From assembly GCA_903916255.1 (NCBI GenBank), contig CAIWVW010000001.1:1-37549 (forward strand): DNA of 37,549 bases. Reading direction: 5' to 3'. The notes under the pieces are model-generated. The model was not told the origin of the DNA and ran no database searches. It saw only the letters and a program-made list of their open reading frames with translations. Position numbers and translations under genes: made by a program. Position 1 is the stretch's first letter. Each line of letters begins with the position of its first letter. Source of the stretch: an uncultured Bacteroidota bacterium (GTDB lineage: Bacteria > Bacteroidota > Bacteroidia > JABEUT01). Shown here piece by piece: positions 32,522 through 37,549 of this stretch.

Positions 32522-33226
32522 CTACTTAGGCGGGTTATTCAAATCAAGAGTCCCGTAATGATCCATCTGGCCCAATATCCATGCTTGCCTTTCCGCTACA
32601 TAAGGTCCGGGATTAACAGGACTCCATTTCAACGGGTCGGGCAAAATGGACGCAAGGGCAGCGGCTTCCTGTCGGGTTAAATCTTTTGCATGTTTATGGT
32701 AATAAAACTCCGCAGCGGCTTCTGCTCCAAAAATTCCTTTGCCAAATTCAATTACATTCAGGTATACTTCCATGATGCGTTTTTTGCTCCAGCATAATTC
32801 CATCAACCCGGTGAAATAAACTTCAAAACCTTTACGAACCCAACTGCGGTGCGTAGTCAGGAACGCACAACGCGCAGCCTGCTGGCTGATAGTGCTTGCA
32901 CCCCGTATCTTTTTAGAATGCTCATCATGCTTCCAGGCATCCTTAATAGCATCGAAATTAAATCCGTGATGGGTGAAGAATTGCTGGTCTTCGGAACAGA
33001 AAACAGCTAATTGCAGGTTGGGTGATATTTTATCAATCGAAACCCACTCCTTACGAATGGGGACGGGCTTTTTGTCAAACTTCTCTTTAATGCTGCGGAT
33101 TATGACCATAGGTGTAGTATAAAATGGCACCCACCTGAAAACAATTACCGACAGAATACTTATTCCGAAGAACAATACTAGAGCCCATTTGGTAACCTTC
33201 CAAACTATTTTTAAAACATTCTTCAT
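32522..33226 (-). CDS. mtgA: Monofunctional peptidoglycan glycosyltransferase
   Basis: A 234-residue GT51 enzyme polymerising lipid II into glycan chains at the inner membrane. One N-terminal membrane helix (about 12-32) anchors it. GT51 motifs: SEDQQFFTHHGF with catalytic Glu, RGASTISQQAARCAFL, KRIMEVYLNVIEFGKGIFG and RQEAAALASILPDP. No transpeptidase domain follows, which defines the MtgA type. It begins seven bases after the lpxH stop. Confidence 0.95.
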   Translation of the reverse strand: MKNVLKIVWKVTKWALVLFFGISILSVIVFRWVPFYTTPMVIIRSIKEKFDKKPVPIRKEWVSIDKISPNLQLAVFCSEDQQFFTHHGFNFDAIKDAWKHDEHSKKIRGASTISQQAARCAFLTTHRSWVRKGFEVYFTGLMELCWSKKRIMEVYLNVIEFGKGIFGAEAAAEFYYHKHAKDLTRQEAAALASILPDPLKWSPVNPGPYVAERQAWILGQMDHYGTLDLNNPPK

Positions 33227-33233
33227 AAATGAA

Positions 33234-33989
33234 TTAAACAGGGTTTTTATTGTCCTTTTTATACTCTTTCAACTCCAGTTTCTCTCCATCAAAAACAGCG
33301 TATGTAGAAAAATTAACCCACTCACCAAGGTTAATATAAAGGGCATCTCCAATTGGAATAGTTAAGGGTAAATGCCTGTGCCCAAAAATAAAATAATCAA
33401 AATGTTCGGTCTTTAATTTTCCTTTAACAAAGGAAACCAAGTATTCGTTATCATCGCCCTTATATGTCTCCTTTCCTTGTGCCAGCCTGCTTTTCCGTGA
33501 CCAATAATTAGCGATACCAATCCCTAAATTAGGATGTATTCTTGCAAAGAGCCATTGGCAAAGCGGATTGGCAAAAACCTTTTTAATGAATTTATAGCCA
33601 TGGTCACCGGGCCCAAGCCCATCGCCATGGGCAAGGAAAAATTTCTTGCCGTTATATTCGCGCTCTATCGGTTTGCGGTAGATAGTGACACCCAATTCTT
33701 CATGCAAATAATCAAACATCCACATGTCATGGTTGCCTGTAAACACGGAAACAGGAATTCCTGAATCGGTTAGCTCGGCAATCTTCCCCAATAGCCTTGT
33801 ATATCCTTTTGGGATGGCTGTTTTATATTCAAACCAAAAATCAAACAAGTCGCCCATCAAATAGATTTCCCGGGCATCTTTCTTTATATCATCCAACCAT
33901 TGAACAATGCGTTTTTCACGAATAAGGCTTTCTTCGCGGTTTGGAGCGCCTAAATGAAAATCGGATGCGAAGTAGATATTTTTTTTCAT
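33234..33989 (-). CDS. lpxH: UDP-2,3-diacylglucosamine diphosphatase (LpxH-like)
   Basis: A 251-residue calcineurin-like phosphoesterase of lipid A synthesis, hydrolysing UDP-2,3-diacylglucosamine to lipid X. Metal motifs are complete: SDFHLG, GDLFDFW, GNHD, FLAHGDG and FGHRHLP. The Bacteroidota form with the ARIHPNLGIGIANYWSRKSR insert is typical. It leads a short operon with mtgA and gatB, joining lipid A, cell-wall and translation genes. Its promoter lies just past the stop of the upstream gene. Confidence 0.92.
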   Translation of the reverse strand: MKKNIYFASDFHLGAPNREESLIREKRIVQWLDDIKKDAREIYLMGDLFDFWFEYKTAIPKGYTRLLGKIAELTDSGIPVSVFTGNHDMWMFDYLHEELGVTIYRKPIEREYNGKKFFLAHGDGLGPGDHGYKFIKKVFANPLCQWLFARIHPNLGIGIANYWSRKSRLAQGKETYKGDDNEYLVSFVKGKLKTEHFDYFIFGHRHLPLTIPIGDALYINLGEWVNFSTYAVFDGEKLELKEYKKDNKNPV

Positions 33990-34018
33990 CGTGAGCTTGC
34001 GATACTTAATAAGGGTAA

Positions 34019-34026
34019 CAAAATTA
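34019..34026 (-). promoter_or_regulatory. -7 box TAATTTTG of the lpxH operon
   Basis: An exact TAnnTTTG match on the minus strand, immediately after the stop of the MORN-repeat gene and 29 bases before the lpxH start. Confidence 0.55.
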
Positions 34027-34989
34027 CTATTTCAAAGTTTTAGTTGCTGGTATCCCACCATTAAAAGGATACACCATTGTTTTCATATCTTGTTTGATAA
34101 ACTTTCCATTTTCATATGTTTCAACCATATACTCCTTTCCTTTCATATCATACAGAATAACAGTACCAGTTCCATTAATCAAAGTGCCCTTTTCGCGTGT
34201 GTTTCCGTGCTCGTCAAAATTTGAAACCACCTCCATCAATAAACCATTTTGATAATGCTTTTCTGTCCATAGTTGGCCATTTTCATAATAATATTTGTAA
34301 ACGCTATCTTTTCTCCCTTTTTTAAAATAACATGATTCCATGAGTTTTCCGCTTTCATAATACTTTTGTAAGCGGCCGTTATAGTCACCGTTTAAAGTAG
34401 TAACCTGACTTTTTAGGGCACCGTTCCGATAGAATTCTTTTCCATCAGCAACTATTGAGTCCTTTTTTGATTGAAATATACTCTTCACTTCGCAAAACAA
34501 CTTTCCATCGTGATAATAACCCTTATGAAGCCCAATAACAGTATCTGCTTGAAAATTCACTTCTTCTGCAACTGTTCCATCACTGTAATAAATGGAACAT
34601 TTACCGTTTCTTTTGCCACCTTCATATAAAATTTCCAAGTATTTTATCTTTTTAAATGTTTTATCCTCCAACATATAATCTACCCATAGCCCTTCCCTTC
34701 TATTGTCTTTGTAATTACCCTCCTCATCCAATAAAAATTTTCCCCGTGCAAGTTGTACCAAATTATTATTATTTACCATAACGACTATTCTTTTCAGATT
34801 ATACTCCAACCATTTCCCTTGCTTGAGGCTATCTTTATCCATTACACCTTCAGGCTTAAAATACTTGTCAGCTATGCCACTTGTCTTGTAAATATCCAAA
34901 ATACTATCATTCACAAAAATTGTTTCTTGCCCGAAACAAAGAGAATAAAAGAAAAGCGAAATAATGGATGTAAAGAGGACTGATTTCAT
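34027..34989 (-). CDS. Exported MORN-repeat protein (YwqK-like)
   Basis: A 320-residue protein with a signal peptide (MKSVLFTSIISLFFYSLCFG) and a series of MORN_2-type repeats of about 22 residues: KRNGKCSIYYSDGTVAEEVNF, HKGYYHDGKLFCEV, GKEFYRNGALKSQVTTLNGD, NGRLQKYYESGKLMESCYFKKG and YKYYYENGQLWTEKHYQNGLL. Databases label such proteins YwqK antitoxin components, but that name comes from a Bacillus pair; here there is no toxin neighbour and a signal peptide argues for an exported, envelope role. It follows acs by 24 bases on the same strand and may be co-transcribed. Confidence 0.75.
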   Translation of the reverse strand: MKSVLFTSIISLFFYSLCFGQETIFVNDSILDIYKTSGIADKYFKPEGVMDKDSLKQGKWLEYNLKRIVVMVNNNNLVQLARGKFLLDEEGNYKDNRREGLWVDYMLEDKTFKKIKYLEILYEGGKRNGKCSIYYSDGTVAEEVNFQADTVIGLHKGYYHDGKLFCEVKSIFQSKKDSIVADGKEFYRNGALKSQVTTLNGDYNGRLQKYYESGKLMESCYFKKGRKDSVYKYYYENGQLWTEKHYQNGLLMEVVSNFDEHGNTREKGTLINGTGTVILYDMKGKEYMVETYENGKFIKQDMKTMVYPFNGGIPATKTLK

Positions 34990-35013
34990 GATTACATAAA
35001 GGCTATTTCCATA

Positions 35014-36912
35014 TTAACTCGCTACTCCGTTTTTAATTTCTTCCACAACTGTAGGATCAATCAAAGTAGTGGTATCTCCAAGGTTTGAGGTATCTCCTTC
35101 TGCAATCTTACGGAGAATTCTACGCATTATTTTACCCGACCGTGTCTTCGGTAATCCACGCACAAACTGAATTTTATCCGGCTTTGCAATAGGGCCAATC
35201 AGGTTAGTGACGTTATGAAGTATATCTTGTTTTAACGCAGCATATTCATGTTCGGCTTTATCACAGGTAACAAACGCATAAATACCTTGCCCTTTCACCG
35301 GATGCGGATACCCTACTACAGCCGATTCAACCACTTCAGGGCAGTGGTTAATCGCATCTTCAATATCAGCTGTGCCTAAACGATGTCCCGAGACTTTCAA
35401 CACATCATCTACCCTTCCAATAATGCGATAATCCCCATCCGCATCACGTCTGCATCCATCGCCCGTGAAATACATATTCGGGTAAGTATCGAAATAAGTC
35501 TGGCGGCAGCGCTCATGGTCACCGTATGTGGTGCGAATCATAGAGGGCCAAGGGAACTTAATGCACAAATTGCCTTCCACTGCATTTCCGGTTAATTCAT
35601 GGCCCGTGCTGTCCAACAACACAGGTTGCACTCCAGGCAAGGGCAGCATAGCATAACTTGGTTTGGTTTCCGTTATTCCCGCAAGCGGGGAAATAAGAAT
35701 ACCACCCGTTTCCGTTTGCCACCAGGTATCAACTATCGGGCATTGGTTTTTGCCAATATTTTCATTATACCAAATCCAGGCTTCTTCATTAATTGGCTCA
35801 CCTACACTACCAAGAACCCGCAAGGAGCCTAAATCGTAGGGCTTTACAAAATCCAATCCGGAAGCCATAAGTGAACGGATGGCTGTAGGTGCAGTATAGA
35901 AAATATTTACTTCATGTTTTTCAATAACGCTCCAAAACCGCCCCGCATCAGGGTAAACGGGAATACCTTCAAACATTACAATTGTCGCACCGGCTAAAAG
36001 CGGAGCATATACAGTATAGGAATGCCCCGTAACCCAACCTATATCGGCAGTGCACCAATACACATCCCCATCGTTATACTGAAATACATTGAGGAAAGAA
36101 TACCAAGTATAGACCATGTATCCTGCCGTTGTATGCACCACCCCTTTGGGTTTGCCTGTGGAGCCTGATGTATAAAGGATATATAGCATATCCTCCGAAT
36201 CCATTTCCTCCGAAGAGCAATCACCCGAACTGTTTTGCATTTCCTCTGTCCAGTAAATATCGCGCCCTTCCTTCATTTCAACAGGAGTGCCTGTACGTTT
36301 CAAAACGATTACGTTCCGGACACAAGGGCATACCGCCAATGCTTCATCCACTATCTTTTTTAGTTCAACCGTCTTCGCTCCTCGGAAAAGCCCATCACTG
36401 GTAATAACAACTTCGCAATTACAATCATTAATCCTGTCAGAAAGTGATTGCGTTGAGAATCCGGCAAACACCACCGAATGAACTGCTCCTATCCTTGCGC
36501 AGGCAAGCATAGCAACAGCTGCTTCCGGTACCATTGGCATATAAATACAAACACGGTCGCCTTTTTTAACACCTTGCTTTTTCAGCACATTGGAGAACGT
36601 ACACACCTGCTCATGCAGCTGGTTATATGTTAGTGTAATACTTTTTTCAGATGGGTCGTTAGGTTCCCAAACAATGGCTGGTTGATGGCCTTTATGCGCT
36701 AAATGCCGGTCAATGCAATTCTCGGTAATATTAAGTTTGGCATTAAGGAACCATTTTATATTGGGTTCTTTAAAATTCCATTCCAGCACCTTATCCCATT
36801 TCTTTTTCCAGGTAAAGTTTTCAGCAATACCCGCCCAGAAACCTTCAGGGTCTTCGATGCTCTTCTTATACTCTTCCTGATATTGTTCAAAAGTGGAAAT
36901 ACGTGCTGTCAT
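35014..36912 (-). CDS. acs: Acetyl-CoA synthetase (AMP-forming)
   Basis: A 632-residue adenylate-forming enzyme making acetyl-CoA from acetate, CoA and ATP. The AMP-binding motif YILYTSGSTGKPKGVVHT, the WWQTETGG block, YFTGDGCRRDADGDYRIIGRVDDVLKVSGHRLG and the C-terminal KTRSGKIMRRILR with the Lys that is acetylated for regulation are intact. The ATG at 36912 gives the usual N-terminus MTARISTFEQYQEEYKKS; the TTG nine bases upstream adds only MPF. It is 54 bases after comF, with its own near-consensus box. Confidence 0.96.
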   Translation of the reverse strand: MTARISTFEQYQEEYKKSIEDPEGFWAGIAENFTWKKKWDKVLEWNFKEPNIKWFLNAKLNITENCIDRHLAHKGHQPAIVWEPNDPSEKSITLTYNQLHEQVCTFSNVLKKQGVKKGDRVCIYMPMVPEAAVAMLACARIGAVHSVVFAGFSTQSLSDRINDCNCEVVITSDGLFRGAKTVELKKIVDEALAVCPCVRNVIVLKRTGTPVEMKEGRDIYWTEEMQNSSGDCSSEEMDSEDMLYILYTSGSTGKPKGVVHTTAGYMVYTWYSFLNVFQYNDGDVYWCTADIGWVTGHSYTVYAPLLAGATIVMFEGIPVYPDAGRFWSVIEKHEVNIFYTAPTAIRSLMASGLDFVKPYDLGSLRVLGSVGEPINEEAWIWYNENIGKNQCPIVDTWWQTETGGILISPLAGITETKPSYAMLPLPGVQPVLLDSTGHELTGNAVEGNLCIKFPWPSMIRTTYGDHERCRQTYFDTYPNMYFTGDGCRRDADGDYRIIGRVDDVLKVSGHRLGTADIEDAINHCPEVVESAVVGYPHPVKGQGIYAFVTCDKAEHEYAALKQDILHNVTNLIGPIAKPDKIQFVRGLPKTRSGKIMRRILRKIAEGDTSNLGDTTTLIDPTVVEEIKNGVAS

Positions 36913-36938
36913 AAAGGGCAAGGGAATTTTCTATTCTA

Positions 36939-36946
36939 CAATAATA
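36939..36946 (-). promoter_or_regulatory. Near-consensus -7 box TATTATTG of acs
   Basis: One mismatch from TAnnTTTG, 26 bases before the ATG at 36912. Confidence 0.4.
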
Positions 36947-36966
36947 CAAATTAATCAAGTTATACC

Positions 36967-37549
36967 TTATGATATTTCATCGGTAACATACCCGATAGAT
37001 GCTACCGAAACACTCGCTGCACCTGCTCCATTTATAGCATGAATACAGGCTTCCATAGTAGCTCCGGTGGTTATAATATCGTCCACTATTAAAACGTTTT
37101 TGCCTTGCAATTGTTCTTTATCCCCAACTGTAAATACATCCTTCACGTTCTCCCAGCGGGAAAATCGCGATTTATTGGTCTGTGTTTCGGTATCTTTAAG
37201 CCTTACAAGTGCATTAGGCAAAACAGGCACTTTCATTGTTGTTGAAAGCCCCTCTGCAAAGCATTCACTTTGGTTATAGCCCCTTCGTTTAAATTTTTTA
37301 GGATGCAACGGCACAGGAATTATATAATCCAGTTCAGAAAAAGGAGGCGTATTCTTTAAATCCGCACCATACCATCCGCCAAGGCGGACACCCAAATCCT
37401 TTTTACCGTTATATTTTACCTGATGCACCAAATCTTGCACCATGCTGCCTTTGGTAAAGTAGCAATAGGCAGCAGCAGTTTTTATTTCAGCCCTGCCGTA
37501 AAAGGCTTTGTAAAGCGGGTTTATCGGATGATTGTGATAATCCGTTTTA
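36967..37549 (-). CDS. comF: ComF-like phosphoribosyltransferase (5' end outside the window)
   Basis: The frame is open from the stop at 36967 to the right edge, so the true start lies outside. A Met at 37443 is internal: upstream codons read TDYHNHPINPLYKAFYGRAE and then a helix leading to KGSMVQDLVHQVKYNGKKDLG, the conserved ComF pattern. The phosphoribosyltransferase signature is NVLIVDDIITTGATMEACIHAI, and DYIIPVPLHPKKFKRRGYNQSE is the typical core. ComF proteins are linked to DNA uptake and nucleotide salvage. The zinc-finger N-terminus expected for the family would be beyond the edge. Confidence 0.9.
   Translation of the reverse strand, partial: KTDYHNHPINPLYKAFYGRAEIKTAAAYCYFTKGSMVQDLVHQVKYNGKKDLGVRLGGWYGADLKNTPPFSELDYIIPVPLHPKKFKRRGYNQSECFAEGLSTTMKVPVLPNALVRLKDTETQTNKSRFSRWENVKDVFTVGDKEQLQGKNVLIVDDIITTGATMEACIHAINGAGAASVSVASIGYVTDEIS

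Noticed and set aside
34027-34989. Toxin-antitoxin system (YwqK antitoxin label)
   Set aside because: The protein has a signal peptide and no toxin-like neighbour; only the MORN repeats are shared with YwqK.

Overview
The window is a piece of a Bacteroidota chromosome, probably from a free-living, pigmented, gliding-type lineage. The evidence is a type IX secretion (T9SS) signature (two secreted proteins ending in gliding-motility C-terminal domains and a PorP/SprF-type barrel), many Bacteroidota-specific lipoproteins and DUF families, the absence of Shine-Dalgarno leaders, and repeated copies of the Bacteroidota promoter -7 box TAnnTTTG just upstream of the start codons I chose. I cannot assign a genus.

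Layout. 1-1590: an AT-rich Shedu-type (SduA, DUF4263) anti-phage nuclease gene, standing alone and flanked on both sides by short palindromic dispersed repeats. 1590-4670: a small GNAT acetyltransferase, a DUF6629 membrane protein, and a tightly overlapping trio made of an exported YidD-like protein and two signal-peptide proteins sharing a PGLG membrane motif. 4716-10502: secreted and outer-membrane proteins, a W-rich DUF6600-like lipoprotein with a Gln/Pro repeat tail, and an MsbA-type ABC exporter. 10701-14446: rpmH, a T9SS-exported PKD/CHU_C protein translationally coupled to a PorP/SprF protein, thioredoxin, and a DUF58 protein. 14449-15867: a polytopic membrane protein.

16346-23473 is the most structured part. 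A divergent pair (CarH-like B12-dependent MerR photoregulator versus folE) is followed by crtI-crtB-idi-crtZ-crtY-tspO, all on the plus strand with overlaps or short gaps except before tspO. This should convert phytoene to lycopene, beta-carotene and zeaxanthin; the GGPP synthase is not here. Both divergent promoters carry the same three-half-site operator-like array based on TGTTTAAT. The block is bracketed by an intact tRNA-Asp gene on the right and, on the left, a copy of that tRNA's 3' end plus its terminator. This is the geometry expected of an island inserted at a tRNA 3' end, although no integrase remains.

23600-26828: two small lipoproteins with collagen-like Gly-X-Y stretches and a large T9SS Ig/PKD-like protein. 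27141-37549: mostly housekeeping genes (YbgC-like thioesterase, TlpA-like lipoprotein between two REP-like elements, lpxH-mtgA-gatB, a MORN-repeat protein, acs, and a comF gene that runs off the right edge) mixed with conserved hypotheticals.

I see no rRNA, CRISPR array, prophage, transposase or integrase. Two short genes are added from direct reading: rpmH (52 codons) and a 36-codon, very basic ORF at 16063-16173. Several start codons were moved from the longest possible ORF to the first start after a -7 box.
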